The notes: generated by a model from the sequence alone, not told the origin. Positions 43,441 through 52,667 are shown, counted from the stretch's first letter. The stretch: DNA of 64,000 nucleotides from Selenomonas ruminantium subsp. lactilytica TAM6421 (GCF_000284095.1 NC_017078.1:124001-188000), one strand, 5' to 3'. Numbers and translations: made by a program.

Positions 43441-43498
43441 ATTGTATCGCTCCTCTGAGAAAAAAGACAGGAGCCGAAGCTCCTGCCGGGTAAAACTC

Positions 43499-43777
43499 TT
43501 AGCGTTCTTTGGGCAACGGCTGCTTGTCATTTGGCTGTTGCTGCTTTTCATTGAACTTTTGAGCAGGCTGCTGTCTTTCCTGCTCGCCATGCTGTTTTTT
43601 TACGTCTTTTTTCTGATCTTCAGCCTTGGGAGCCTTTACATCATTTCTAACCTGCTGCTGTTGAACGATGGGGGCTTGGGGGGCTGGCGACGGATTGGCA
43701 CTGGCCACATTGCCGATAAGACCGGCAGAAAAAGTTGCTGCCACCAAAGCAGCTGCTACCATAAATTTCTTGTTCAT
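43499..43777 (-). CDS. Small exported Gln/Lys-rich protein
   Basis: A 92-residue precursor: signal peptide MNKKFMVAAALVAATFSAGL ending VASA, then a low-complexity mature part rich in Gln, Lys, Glu and Pro (QQPAQKFNEKQQQPNDKQPL). GGAGAAG precedes ATG 43777. It is first in a two-gene unit with the beta-helix protein and could be its periplasmic partner (inference). Confidence 0.6.
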   Translation of the reverse strand: MNKKFMVAAALVAATFSAGLIGNVASANPSPAPQAPIVQQQQVRNDVKAPKAEDQKKDVKKQHGEQERQQPAQKFNEKQQQPNDKQPLPKER

Positions 43778-43902
43778 ATTTCTTCTCCTCATCTATCGTC
43801 ATCCATGTGTTTTTTTCCATGAGGATTATTATAAATATGGTATATTGGACTGAGATTAAAAAGACATTATATTTTCATTAAAGATGTCGGGGGGATGAAG
43901 CA

Positions 43903-44058
43903 ATGAATGTAGAACAGGTCTATTTACAATTGGTTGCAGCTATGGATGATGTGGCAGACAAACTGACGAAACGGGGAAACAACATCTTTGATGAAAAGAA
44001 TGTCAACCTTTTCGCTGACGGACGTGTATATCGTTTTGGCATGAAATATACGTTTTAA
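43903..44058 (+). CDS. Small hypothetical protein (51 residues)
   Basis: An ATG after GGGGGGATGAAGCA opens a 51-codon frame: MNVEQVYLQLVAAMDDVADK, then LTKRGNNIFDEKNVNLFADG and RVYRFGMKYTF. The composition is that of a real cytosolic protein and the ribosome site is strong. Family unknown. It is followed by the repeat unit with its terminator hairpin. Confidence 0.5.
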   Translation: MNVEQVYLQLVAAMDDVADKLTKRGNNIFDEKNVNLFADGRVYRFGMKYTF

Positions 44059-44116
44059 CGGATAAACAAGAGCGCTTTTTCTTGCATAGCAGGATGGGAT
44101 CTGGTATGGAAAATAC

Positions 44117-44193
44117 CCAAAAGAGGCCGTATGAGCAGTACGGCCCCTTTTGGGGTGTGTATTATATTTTAGGAGAGCTTTAACGAAAGCCTA
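44117..44193. repeat. Terminator hairpin plus dispersed repeat copy 3
   Basis: CAAAAGAGGCCGTATGAGCA then GTACGGCCCCTTTTGG forms a hairpin, then GTGTGTATTATATTTTAGGA and GAGCTTTAACGAAAGCC. It matches copy 2 at 33.33-33.40 kb over the whole unit. Confidence 0.75.
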
Positions 44194-44217
44194 TAGATAA
44201 TATAAGGGATGCGCCAT

Positions 44218-44748
44218 TTATTTATGCCGATAGGAATGTTCTGGCTCTTCTGGCAGGCCTTTGCAGAGCAGTACCGGGCAGGTGGCATATTGGGAAACAA
44301 AATGGGATACGCTGCCCATGAGCAGGCTGCGGAAGGTACCGAAACCATGGGTTCCCATGACAATCATATCGCTTTCTTCTTCTTCAGCCACCTGTAATAT
44401 CATATCACCGGGGTCGCCTGTCTCTACGCGGGTATGAGCTTTTACATTCTGGGGGACTATATGCATGAGCTCTGCCAGTAATTGGTAGGCGGCGATTTTC
44501 AGCTCTGCCGGCACATAACCGCTGAGGCTGACCTGTTCAAAGGCAGCTACGTTTTTATTGTAGTCTACCACCATAAGCAGCGTGATTTCTGCATCCGTTG
44601 CCTTGGCCAGACTAATGGCCTCGCCCAAGGCCTTGAAGGCCTGTCCTGAGCCGTCAGTGGGCAGGAGGATGCGGTTGCATTGAATCTTCTGCCTGGGCCT
44701 TGACTGGATGGCGGCGATGAGTTTCTCGGTATTCATTTCTTTGTCCAT
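44218..44748 (-). CDS. Universal stress protein (UspA family)
   Basis: A 176-residue UspA-fold protein. The ATP-type motif GxxGxxGS is seen in MGTHGFGTFRSLLMGSVSHF, and the first strand is NRILLPTDGSGQAFKAL. It is the last gene of the marR-hlyD-permease operon, 4 bases after the permease stop. Confidence 0.88.
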   Translation of the reverse strand: MDKEMNTEKLIAAIQSRPRQKIQCNRILLPTDGSGQAFKALGEAISLAKATDAEITLLMVVDYNKNVAAFEQVSLSGYVPAELKIAAYQLLAELMHIVPQNVKAHTRVETGDPGDMILQVAEEEESDMIVMGTHGFGTFRSLLMGSVSHFVSQYATCPVLLCKGLPEEPEHSYRHK

Positions 44749-44752
44749 AATG

Positions 44753-45943
44753 TCACCCCTGTTCTGTTAATTCCCGGGTCAGTTTCTGCAGTTCCTGCTG
44801 TTTGTGCTGGTCAGCTGCTTGCTGGGCCAGAAGTTCCTTTTTGGCGGAGTAGAAGCGCAGGCAGAAGATTATGCCTACAATGCCCATGTAGACCATGAAG
44901 GCACCGAAGGTCTGACTGATATCGGCAAGGCCGGCTCCCCGGGAGATGATGTCCCGCTGGAAGTGGAATTCCCAGGTCAGGGGGAAGATATGGCTGAATT
45001 TCACTACCCAGTCAGCAAAGAAAGTGGTCGGGCCGGTCATGCCGCCCAGGATAAAGCCACCGGGGATAAAGAGAATCATGCGGCTGGAAGCAATGCCGGG
45101 ATTGGCGGCAGTCCAGCCAAAGAACAGGGAGAGGGCTCCCACGGTGGGGATGAAGAAAAGCTGCACGAAGAGGAAGGTCAGCAGACTGCCGGAAAAGGTC
45201 AGGTCTCCCCAGACCCGCAGGATGGCGAGGCCCACCACCCAGGATACCAGGAGGCAGAAACCGTAAGGCAGCAGGCGGATGAGCAAATCCCAGGGCGTGC
45301 CATGCAACAGGACTTCATCCAGCTGATGGCTGAGCCGCAGCCGGGGAATCATGCCGATGGTGGCAAACGTGAAGAACATGGAACCGAAGAACAGGAGAAA
45401 GCCCAGGGTTTCCCCGTTGTCCTTGGAATCCTGAGGATTGAAGAGATTGCGGACGGCCAGGCTCACAGAACCTTGGAGATTGTCGTTGCTGCTGCCGACA
45501 TCGCCACTGGCCGCCGCATTGTCAAGGCCGATGATTTCATTCAGCGCTTCCTTGATATTGCTGGTATTGGCGGTGTTGGTGTTGTCGTAAAAGACGCCAA
45601 TATTGGTAGCTGTGCCTGTGTAGCGGTCCTTTTCCAGCCCCTGGGGGAAGTAGACCACGGTAACGGCCCTGTCCTGATAAAACAGTTCCTTGGGGTCCTG
45701 TGGGGTATTCAATACCGCCGTTACCTTCATGAATTCCGAAGCCTCGATGCGGTTGATCAGGGAACGGGTATAGGCGGAATTGTCCAGGTCGATAATGGCC
45801 ACCTTGGCATCTTTGGCAATATTGCCAGAGAGGATTACCGACATAAAGATGGTGATGACCATGGCCACCATCAGGCAGACTTTTTCATAGGGCATACCCT
45901 GTCCGGAAAACAGGAATTTAAGCTCATCTCTTAGTGAATTCAT
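44753..45943 (-). CDS. ABC-2 type export permease
   Basis: A 396-residue permease with one N-terminal helix, a large periplasmic domain (about 45-200) and five to six C-terminal helices, as in YhbR/YhhJ-type drug exporters. No ATP-binding gene is in the operon, so the ATPase must be encoded elsewhere or be lost. It overlaps the membrane-fusion gene by 20 bases. Confidence 0.85.
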   Translation of the reverse strand: MNSLRDELKFLFSGQGMPYEKVCLMVAMVITIFMSVILSGNIAKDAKVAIIDLDNSAYTRSLINRIEASEFMKVTAVLNTPQDPKELFYQDRAVTVVYFPQGLEKDRYTGTATNIGVFYDNTNTANTSNIKEALNEIIGLDNAAASGDVGSSNDNLQGSVSLAVRNLFNPQDSKDNGETLGFLLFFGSMFFTFATIGMIPRLRLSHQLDEVLLHGTPWDLLIRLLPYGFCLLVSWVVGLAILRVWGDLTFSGSLLTFLFVQLFFIPTVGALSLFFGWTAANPGIASSRMILFIPGGFILGGMTGPTTFFADWVVKFSHIFPLTWEFHFQRDIISRGAGLADISQTFGAFMVYMGIVGIIFCLRFYSAKKELLAQQAADQHKQQELQKLTRELTEQG

Positions 45944-47018
45944 CGGCGTTCACTCCAATCGTCATGCCCGGGATAATGCCATCCTGGCGGTCGATGTAAA
46001 TGCGTACCTGGAATGCAGACAGGTCAGACTGACCTTTTTCCCGGGAATTCTTGAGGTCGGCAAAGCCCGGGGCCTGGGTGAGCAGGCGGACGGTGCCGGT
46101 GACTTCTTTGTCTCCGGCCACGGTAACGCCTTTGATCGTCATGCCTTCGCTGAGTCCGGCAGCCTGTTTTTCACTGATATAGATGTCATAATAACTGCGA
46201 TTGCTTTCCAGCAGCACTACCGGAGTAGAGGGGCTGATCATTTCACCTTCCTTGGCCAGGACCTTCAGAATCTTGCCGTCTTCCGGAGCCCGCAGGGTCA
46301 GACGTTCCTTGGCGGTTTCCAGTTCCTTGAGCTGCACTTCCAAAGCGGCTTTCTGCTGACGCAGGGCTTCCACATCGTTGGCCATATTAGCGGCGGCCTG
46401 CCGTTCCTGGGCGATGGTGTCCGTGCCGCTGCCATTGGTGGCGGCGGTCAGCTTGCTTAAAAGCTGCTTTTGCTGTTCCACATTGGCCCGGGCCACATTA
46501 AGATTCATTTCAGCATCATCCAGCTGGGACTGAGCAATGGCTCCGGCTTGTACCAGGGAAGCCTTACGGTTGTAGTCCAGCTGGGCATTTTTCAGGGTAA
46601 CGCTGGCCGACTGCACGGCGGCTTGTTGCTGGTCAATGCCGCGGTAGCCCTGGCTTTCGTCCGTGTTGGCCTTCATAAAGTTGATGCTCTGCGTGCCACT
46701 GGTGGAGGCAATATTGGCATCCATCTGGGCAATCTGTGTCTTGAGTTTTTCGATGGCCAGATCCGTGTCTGTGGAGTCAAGTTCCATAATCACATCGCCC
46801 TTTTTGACGAAATCCCCTTCTTTTACCGCTTCTTTAATCAGGCGGCCGCTGACGGAATCAAAGGACATCTTTACCTGTTCGGCGGTAAGGATGCCTTCTT
46901 TTTTCTCGGTGGCCAGCACCAGGGCATCATTGCCTTTATACATAAGGATCAGCCCGCCGATAATCAGCAGGGCAAGGAAGATAATGCCAGTTTTTTTGGC
47001 CTTGTTCATGGTGTTCAT
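45924..47018 (-). CDS. HlyD/EmrA-type membrane fusion protein
   Basis: A 364-residue periplasmic adaptor with one N-terminal membrane helix (GIIFLALLIIGGLILMYKG), a biotinyl-lipoyl-like domain (VKEGDFVKKGDVIMELDST), a long coiled-coil hairpin (about 80-235) and a barrel domain. It links an inner-membrane exporter to the outer membrane, again fitting a diderm cell. A MarR-type operator lies just upstream. Confidence 0.9.
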   Translation of the reverse strand: MNTMNKAKKTGIIFLALLIIGGLILMYKGNDALVLATEKKEGILTAEQVKMSFDSVSGRLIKEAVKEGDFVKKGDVIMELDSTDTDLAIEKLKTQIAQMDANIASTSGTQSINFMKANTDESQGYRGIDQQQAAVQSASVTLKNAQLDYNRKASLVQAGAIAQSQLDDAEMNLNVARANVEQQKQLLSKLTAATNGSGTDTIAQERQAAANMANDVEALRQQKAALEVQLKELETAKERLTLRAPEDGKILKVLAKEGEMISPSTPVVLLESNRSYYDIYISEKQAAGLSEGMTIKGVTVAGDKEVTGTVRLLTQAPGFADLKNSREKGQSDLSAFQVRIYIDRQDGIIPGMTIGVNADEFTKR

Positions 47019-47034
47019 TGTATTGCTCCTTTTT

Positions 47035-47052
47035 TAATTAGCTTGCTAACTA
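47035..47052. promoter_or_regulatory. MarR-type operator upstream of the hlyD-like gene
   Basis: TAATTAGCTTGCTAACTA, with the palindrome TTAG-N4-CTAA. The same site occurs at 47588-47605. Confidence 0.7.
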
Positions 47053-47079
47053 TATAGTTAAAAGAAAAGTACCTAAGCT

Positions 47080-47568
47080 TTAGGCACTTAACTTTTCCAA
47101 CAGGGAGATCAACTGCTTTTGTTCAGCGGTGGTTAATTTTTCCATTAACTTGCTGACACGCAGGTAGTGGGGAGGCAGGATTTCCTCCATGAGCCTGGTA
47201 CCTTCATCTGTCAGACAGACTACCTTGGACCGGCCATCGGACTGGGCTTTCCGTATAGTGACCAGATTGTCCCGTTCCATGCGTTGCAGCATATTGCTGA
47301 TGGTGGCCCGGGTAACGCCGACTTTTTCTGCCAGCATCGAAGGGGCTATGCCATGCGTTCCTTGCTGATGCAGGACGATCAGGGTGCAGAATTTTCCCTC
47401 GGATAAATGGTACGTCTGTTGTATCACGTCCAAAATGGTTTGCTGAATTTCTTCACTGACTGTCTTGATGTTCAGCATGGCCATGACCGCCGCTGGATTT
47501 ATCTCAGGAATCAGACGTTTGTGCTGTTCCAGCTCCGCAAAGCTGGGTATCATTTCCCTCTTCATCAA
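47080..47568 (-). CDS. MarR-family transcriptional regulator
   Basis: A 162-residue winged-helix repressor: FCTLIVLHQQGTHGIAPSML then AEKVGVTRATISNMLQRMER and the wing RKAQSDGRSKVVCLT. It heads the export operon. Two identical-type operators, one before it and one before the next gene, point to autoregulation and control of export. Confidence 0.9.
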   Translation of the reverse strand: MMKREMIPSFAELEQHKRLIPEINPAAVMAMLNIKTVSEEIQQTILDVIQQTYHLSEGKFCTLIVLHQQGTHGIAPSMLAEKVGVTRATISNMLQRMERDNLVTIRKAQSDGRSKVVCLTDEGTRLMEEILPPHYLRVSKLMEKLTTAEQKQLISLLEKLSA

Positions 47569-47587
47569 CGTTACCTTTCGTCAAAAC

Positions 47588-47605
47588 TAATTAGATTGCT
47601 AACTA
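47588..47605. promoter_or_regulatory. MarR-type operator upstream of marR
   Basis: TAATTAGATTGCTAACTA, one base different from the site at 47035-47052. Confidence 0.7.
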
Positions 47606-47611
47606 TTTACA

Positions 47612-48322
47612 TTATAAGGATTTTCTAAGAAATGTCAACGAAAAAATGACCATAAGGCCATGTTTTACCAGTTCTCCCAGTCTTGTGTTCAGGCCGATGG
47701 CCGTCATGGCCATGACAATGGCGAATTTGCCGCAGGTGCCCAAGGTTTGCGAGAGAGCTTCCGGCAGAATGCCAGTGGTGTTGACGATGGAAGCCACCAC
47801 AAACCAAAGGATAAACCAGGGGAAGATTTTCCGGAAGTTAAATCCAGCACCAGTGTTGGCTTTTTCTCGTGCCATCAGCAGGGCAAAAATCAGGCAGACA
47901 GGTACAATCATCAGAGCCCGGGTAAGCTTTACGATGGTGGCCAGCCCGCCAGCTTCTTCGCTATAGGAATATCCGGCTGCCACAACGGAAGATGTATCGT
48001 TTACCGCCGTACCGGCCCACATGCCAAAGCCCAGGTCAGACATATTCATCAGATGCCCTAGGAAGGGGAAGATGAATACAGCCAGCACATTGAAGAGATT
48101 CATTTCAAAGCCCAGCAGGATAATGGCATACTGGAGTATCTTCTTGCCTGTAAAGGCGATGCCGGGCTCCAGTGTTGATGGGCGATTGATTCCCGCCAGC
48201 AGCATGCCCAGCAGGATGCCGAATACCGGCCCGCCGATAATGGGGAACTGCTTGCCCAAAAGCCAGGCAGGTATGGCAATGACCAAAGCCAGCAAAATAC
48301 CTCGGATATGTTCTTTCTTCAT
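47612..48322 (-). pseudogene. yeiH: YeiH-family putative sulfate exporter with a large internal deletion
   Basis: YeiH proteins have about 340 residues; 236 are left in one open frame. The N-terminal 75 residues (ending YAIILLGFEMNL) are joined directly to FNVLAVFIFPFLGHLM, which in relatives comes about 80 residues later; the lost block includes the conserved GGSAIAA region. The C-terminus is also shortened and ends in an unrelated FSLTFLRKSL. Membrane topology is thus disrupted. A LysR remnant lies upstream on the same strand, the usual partner of yeiH. Confidence 0.8.
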
Positions 48323-48359
48323 TTGTTAGGATGCCTCCTCGAATATCATTACGGAAACA

Positions 48360-48557
48360 TCCTAGCACTTGCTGGGTGAATTGTAAAATACTATGATTTG
48401 ATGATTATCATAGGCTATAACCTATGAATCTGTATCTCATTCGCCGCAAAGGTCAATGAAGTTCTCCATGGCCGGTGTCAGATATTTATTGACATGGCAG
48501 ACAATCCGAAAGGTCCGTGTAAAGGAAATGCCGGGAATGGTAAACTGGATAAGGCTG
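48360..48557. repeat. 198-bp repeat, copy A (LysR 3' end and flank)
   Basis: From TCCTAGCACT to AACTGGATAAGGCTG this stretch matches 56249-56446 with few differences and equal length. It contains the palindromes CTATGAT...ATCATAG and ATAGGCTATAACCTAT and the last 45 codons of a LysR-type gene. Confidence 0.85.
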
Positions 48558-48720
48558 ATGGCAAGAGCTGCTGAGCGGACTGTGATGCCCTGCTTTGCAG
48601 CGGCTAGAAAGGGGGACGCCGCTCTGTACTCTGTCATAAGGCAGTCATACAGAATCTTGGTTGGCAGCCTCAGATGAATCTGGCCGAGGGGATAGCCCGA
48701 ACCATTGCTTATTTTCAGAA
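48437..48720 (-). pseudogene. LysR-type regulator remnant A
   Basis: Minus-strand pieces of a LysR substrate-binding domain: GQIHLRLPTKILYDCLMTEY, then KQGITVRSAALAISLIQFTI and GISFTRTF to NKYLTPAMENFIDLCGE. The middle of the domain is deleted and the DNA-binding part is gone. A TGA at 48437 replaces the TGG seen in copy B, shortening the C-terminus. Confidence 0.7.
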
Positions 48721-48824
48721 TTTGAAAAATGTAACTGACTTAGGGAGTAAAATCTTTTCTTTACTGGACGCTGACAGCAATAAAAGGTAAAATAGACGTA
48801 TTGATTATAGGGAGGCGTGGCAAT

Positions 48825-49799
48825 ATGGCTAAGATACGGGATGTGGCGAAGGAGGCCGGGGTGTCTGTAGGAACAGTTTCCATGGTGCTCAATCATGCAG
48901 ATTATGGTTCACCGCAGATTCGGAAAAAGGTGGAAGATGCGGTGGAGAAACTGCAGTATGTGCCCAGCGAGATGGCTCGCAATCTATCGCTCAAGCGTAC
49001 CATGACGGTGGGGGTTATCGTACCCACCGTAGCCCATCCCTTTTTTGCCGAACTAGTGGAGGCGCTAGAGGAAGCCTTGTTCCATTTGGGCTATAAGACC
49101 ATGCTCTGCTGTACCCGGCAAAAGGAGAATGCGGAGCAAGCCTTTATTGAAATGTTGAAGCGTCAGACTATGGATGGCATCATTATGGGGGCACATTCCC
49201 TGGATACTTCGCTTTATCAGAATCTGAAGCAGCCAATTATTGCCTTTGACCGTTATTTAAGTCCCGAGATTCCCATCGTACATGCTGACCATAGGTTGGG
49301 GGGCAGGCTGGCAGCGGAGGCCTTTTTGCAGCATGACTGCCATCATATCGTGGAAATCGCCGGCTCTCAGATGGTTAAAACCCCGGCGGGGGAATACCAT
49401 CAGGTATTCAATGAAGTCATGGAAGCTTATGGTGTGCGTACGGATACCGTCTCTCTGCCTTGGAACAGTTTCGGAGGCTTGGATTCCCTGCAATTGGCGG
49501 AAAAGATTTTTGCGGATTACAGGGATGTGGACGGTATCCTGGGATCGGATTTGTCGGTGCTCAGCTGCCTGCAGGTGGCTGTGCAGCGGGGAATCAGGGT
49601 GCCGGAGCAGCTGAAGATCGTGGCCTATGATGGTACCTTGATTACGCAAAACGGCGCTTGCAGGTTGACAGCCGTACGTCAGCCCATTGCCGAGCTGGCT
49701 GAACTGGCGGCTAGAAAGATCGTCGGTCTTATAAGTGGCAAGCCGGACAATTCGCCCTGGGTGCTGCCGCCAACCTTACTGGCAGGAGAAACTTGTTGA
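48825..49799 (+). CDS. LacI-family regulator of fructan/sucrose locus 2
   Basis: A 324-residue repressor with helix-turn-helix IRDVAKEAGVSVGTVSMVLN and hinge YVPSEMARNLS. It resembles the regulator at 37.15 kb over its whole length. GGGAGG lies before ATG 48825. The adjacent operon has two TGAAMCGGTTCA operators at its promoter, and a further pair lies at its far end, so the regulon is visible on both sides. Confidence 0.9.
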   Translation: MAKIRDVAKEAGVSVGTVSMVLNHADYGSPQIRKKVEDAVEKLQYVPSEMARNLSLKRTMTVGVIVPTVAHPFFAELVEALEEALFHLGYKTMLCCTRQKENAEQAFIEMLKRQTMDGIIMGAHSLDTSLYQNLKQPIIAFDRYLSPEIPIVHADHRLGGRLAAEAFLQHDCHHIVEIAGSQMVKTPAGEYHQVFNEVMEAYGVRTDTVSLPWNSFGGLDSLQLAEKIFADYRDVDGILGSDLSVLSCLQVAVQRGIRVPEQLKIVAYDGTLITQNGACRLTAVRQPIAELAELAARKIVGLISGKPDNSPWVLPPTLLAGETC

Positions 49800-49880
49800 A
49801 AGACAGGTTTTTCCTGTTTTTTTACAAATAGGAATTTCAATAATCAGAATATAACCATAAAAAAATATATTATAAACCCA

Positions 49881-49940
49881 TTGACAATCGAAGAAAATAC
49901 GTCTAAAATACTTTTTGAACCGGTTCACTGAAACGGTTCA
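49881..49940 (+). promoter_or_regulatory. Promoter with two LacI-type operators (locus 2)
   Basis: TTGACA 49881-49886 and TAAAAT 49904-49909, spacing 17. Directly downstream lie the perfect 12-bp palindrome TGAACCGGTTCA (49916-49927) and TGAAACGGTTCA (49929-49940). Confidence 0.85.
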
Positions 49941-49987
49941 AAAATAATAAATAAGTCAATCAGGATAAAACAAGGGAGAGCATGTTT

Positions 49988-51364
49988 ATGAAAGAACCTA
50001 TAGCAATCACGAATCAGCGGTATCGTCTGGGGTATCATGTAATGACTCCGGGAGGCTGGATGAATGATCCCAATGGTTTTTCTTTTTTCAAAGGCTGGTA
50101 TCATATATTTTACCAGTATTATCCTTATGCAGCGGAATGGGGGCCCATGCATTGGGGCCATGCTCGCAGCCGGGATCTGGTGCATTGGGAGACGTTGCCC
50201 ACAGCTCTGACGCCGGACGAAAACGAGAATGGCTGCTTCTCAGGCAGTGCCGTGGTCTATGATGACAAGCTGTGGCTGATCTACACGGGCCATCATACGC
50301 CTAACGCTGTGGATCCGGAAGATTTCTATCAGGATCAGCGGGTGGCTTGGAGTGAGGATGGCATTCATTTCACGAAGTATGGAGCCAATCCGGTGCTGAA
50401 GACACCGACAGACAATACGAAGCATTTCCGTGATCCGAAGGTCTGGCAGGAAGGAGATACTTTCTTCATGGTACTGGGCAGTCAGGATTTGGATGGACTG
50501 GGCCGGGCACTGATCTATCGTTCTAAGGATCTTTTGCACTGGCAGCCGGAGACGGAACTCAGCAAGTCCGTGGACAGGAAAGTGGAAGGCTATATGTGGG
50601 AATGTCCTGATTTCTTCCATCTGGATGGCAAGGATGTCCTGTTGATGTCCCCCCAGGGGCTGGAGGCCGACGGCGACCGCTTCCGCAATCTGAACCAGAC
50701 GGGCTATCTGCTGGGGAATATAGAGGATAAGAAACTCAAGCATCAGGGCTTTGTGGAAATCGACCATGGTCATGATTTCTATGCCGCTCAGACCATGCTG
50801 ACGCCGGATGGCCGGCGGGTGATGATTGCCTGGATGAACGCCTGGGATTCCCCCATGCCGGAGATTGAAGACGGCTGGGCCGGGGCGCTGACAGTGCCAA
50901 GAGAACTTTCCGTCAAGGACGGCCTGATCATGCAAAAGCCGATCAATGAACTCAAGGGCTTGCGGCAGGAGGTTTTGCTGGCAGGCGGGCTGGAAACGGA
51001 GCGGGATTATCATCTGGGCCGTTTGGCAGAACTGGAATTGACCTTTACGGATAAGCCGGAAGGGCGGCTTCTGTTGCTGACGGACGGGATCAGGAGTCTG
51101 CAGCTGAGCCTGGAACCTGGCGGACGCTTTATCGTAAGCCGCAATACTGAAGATGGGGAACGGGCTGCGGTACTGCGAAACTTTGAGCAGCTGAAGCTGC
51201 AGATCTTTATCGACAGGAGCTCAGCAGAGGTGTTCGTCAATGACGGCGAACTGACCTTTACAGAGCGCATCTACTGGCAGAGTGATGTGACCTGCCGCCT
51301 GCTGGCTGAGGCTGGCAATCAGGCTCAGGTATGGCGGCTGGAGAGTGAAAGCAATCAGTATTGA
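49988..51364 (+). CDS. Cytosolic GH32 beta-fructosidase / sucrose hydrolase (locus 2)
   Basis: A 458-residue GH32 enzyme, cytosolic (no signal peptide). All three active-site motifs are intact: WMNDPNG (nucleophile Asp27), HFRDPKVW (Asp149) and MWECPDF (acid Glu205). It cleaves sucrose or short fructo-oligosaccharides brought in by the next gene's product. The ATG at 49988 sits 9 bases after GGGAG; an earlier ATG at 49982 is only 3 bases away. The pair with an H+ symporter resembles non-PTS sucrose systems (CscA/CscB). Confidence 0.92.
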   Translation: MKEPIAITNQRYRLGYHVMTPGGWMNDPNGFSFFKGWYHIFYQYYPYAAEWGPMHWGHARSRDLVHWETLPTALTPDENENGCFSGSAVVYDDKLWLIYTGHHTPNAVDPEDFYQDQRVAWSEDGIHFTKYGANPVLKTPTDNTKHFRDPKVWQEGDTFFMVLGSQDLDGLGRALIYRSKDLLHWQPETELSKSVDRKVEGYMWECPDFFHLDGKDVLLMSPQGLEADGDRFRNLNQTGYLLGNIEDKKLKHQGFVEIDHGHDFYAAQTMLTPDGRRVMIAWMNAWDSPMPEIEDGWAGALTVPRELSVKDGLIMQKPINELKGLRQEVLLAGGLETERDYHLGRLAELELTFTDKPEGRLLLLTDGIRSLQLSLEPGGRFIVSRNTEDGERAAVLRNFEQLKLQIFIDRSSAEVFVNDGELTFTERIYWQSDVTCRLLAEAGNQAQVWRLESESNQY

Positions 51365-51392
51365 TTGATAAAAATGAAGGGGAGCGACAATC

Positions 51393-52667
51393 ATGCAAAA
51401 TATCTTGATGAAGGCTTTACGCAATCCGTTTTATCGGGCAGGCTCGCTGGAAATTCTTTTGTTCTTTGCGGGCTGGGGGATCTGGTGGTCCTTTTTCCAA
51501 ATCTGGCTGACCACGAAGCAGGGCTTTACAGGAGCTCAGGTGGGCACCATCTATACCTTCGGTTCGGCGGTGGCTCTGGTGCTGATGTTTGTCTATGGTT
51601 CATTGCAGGATAAGTTGGGTCTCAAGAAACATCTGCTTATGTTTATGGTGGGCTGTCAGGTGCTGTTGGCACCGTTCTTCACCTGGGTTTATGTGCCTAT
51701 GCTGGCCGCGAATTTCTATGTGGGGGCCATGGTGGGGGCTGTGTATCTGTCTGTGGCCTATCTGGCTGCCTGCCCCGTGTTTGAGGCGGTGACGGAACGG
51801 CTCAGCCGCCGTTACAGTTTCGAATATGGTCAGGCCCGGGCCTGGGGTTCTCTGGGCTATGCCATGTCGGCACTGGCCGCAGGTTTCCTCTTTACCATCA
51901 ATCCCTATCTGGTGTTCTGGACCGGTTCTGCCGTATCGGCGGTGCTGCTGGCCATCCTGTTGTTGCTGAAGCCGGAAAATAAAGAAGCCAATGTGCAGGC
52001 CTATGAGAACAGCGAGGAGCGGGACAAGGCGGTGAAGTCTCCGTCTCTTAAGGAAATCATCAGCGTCTTCGGCATCTTTGACCTTTGGAAGATCATCATC
52101 TTTGTCATCCTTAGCTGGACTTTCTACACCGTTTTTGACCAGCAGATGTTCCCGGAATTCTTTACCCGGTTCTTCCCCACGCCGGAGGAAGGTCAGCAGG
52201 CTTATGGTATCCTGAATTCCGTGCAGGTATTTCTGGAGTTCCTGATGATGGGGCTGGTGCCAATCTTGATGCGAAAGATTGGCGTGCGCCATGCTTTGCT
52301 GTTAGGCTGTGTTATCATGGTCTGCCGTATTGGTGGTTGCGGCCTGGCCTCCACGCCGCTGGGCATTGGCCTGATCAAACTCCTGCATGCCCCGGAAACG
52401 GCCCTCTTTGTTCTGGCCATCTTCCGTTATTTCACCTTGCATTTCGATACCCGCGTATCGGCTACCCTCTATATGGTCGGCTTCCAGATTGCAGCTTCTG
52501 TCGGCGGTATTATCTTCTCTGTGCCGCTGGGCAGCCTGCGTGACAACATTGGTTATCAGAGCACTTTCCTGATCATTGCAGGCATTGTCCTGTGTGCCAC
52601 GTTTTATGCGTTCTTTATGCTGAAAAAGGACGATAAGGATGTGGCTGGTCAGCCGCTGGAAGCTTGA
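51393..52667 (+). CDS. MFS oligosaccharide/sucrose permease (locus 2)
   Basis: A 424-residue, 12-helix H+ symporter, paralogous to the one at 39.70 kb (FAGWGIWWSFFQIWLTTKQG; GSLQDKLGLKKH; HFDTRVSATLYMVGFQIA). Twenty-eight bases separate it from the GH32 gene and 28 bases from the porin gene, in one operon. Confidence 0.9.
   Translation: MQNILMKALRNPFYRAGSLEILLFFAGWGIWWSFFQIWLTTKQGFTGAQVGTIYTFGSAVALVLMFVYGSLQDKLGLKKHLLMFMVGCQVLLAPFFTWVYVPMLAANFYVGAMVGAVYLSVAYLAACPVFEAVTERLSRRYSFEYGQARAWGSLGYAMSALAAGFLFTINPYLVFWTGSAVSAVLLAILLLLKPENKEANVQAYENSEERDKAVKSPSLKEIISVFGIFDLWKIIIFVILSWTFYTVFDQQMFPEFFTRFFPTPEEGQQAYGILNSVQVFLEFLMMGLVPILMRKIGVRHALLLGCVIMVCRIGGCGLASTPLGIGLIKLLHAPETALFVLAIFRYFTLHFDTRVSATLYMVGFQIAASVGGIIFSVPLGSLRDNIGYQSTFLIIAGIVLCATFYAFFMLKKDDKDVAGQPLEA

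Noticed and set aside
44804-45934. 376-codon plus-strand frame opposite the ABC-2 permease
   Set aside because: It is a shadow of the permease; the translation is Gly/Asp/His-rich with no membrane or catalytic motif.
49870-49940. Catabolite-repression (cre) site reading of the operators
   Set aside because: The repeated TGAACCGGTTCA next to a dedicated LacI gene is explained better as its own operator; the cre consensus does not fit.
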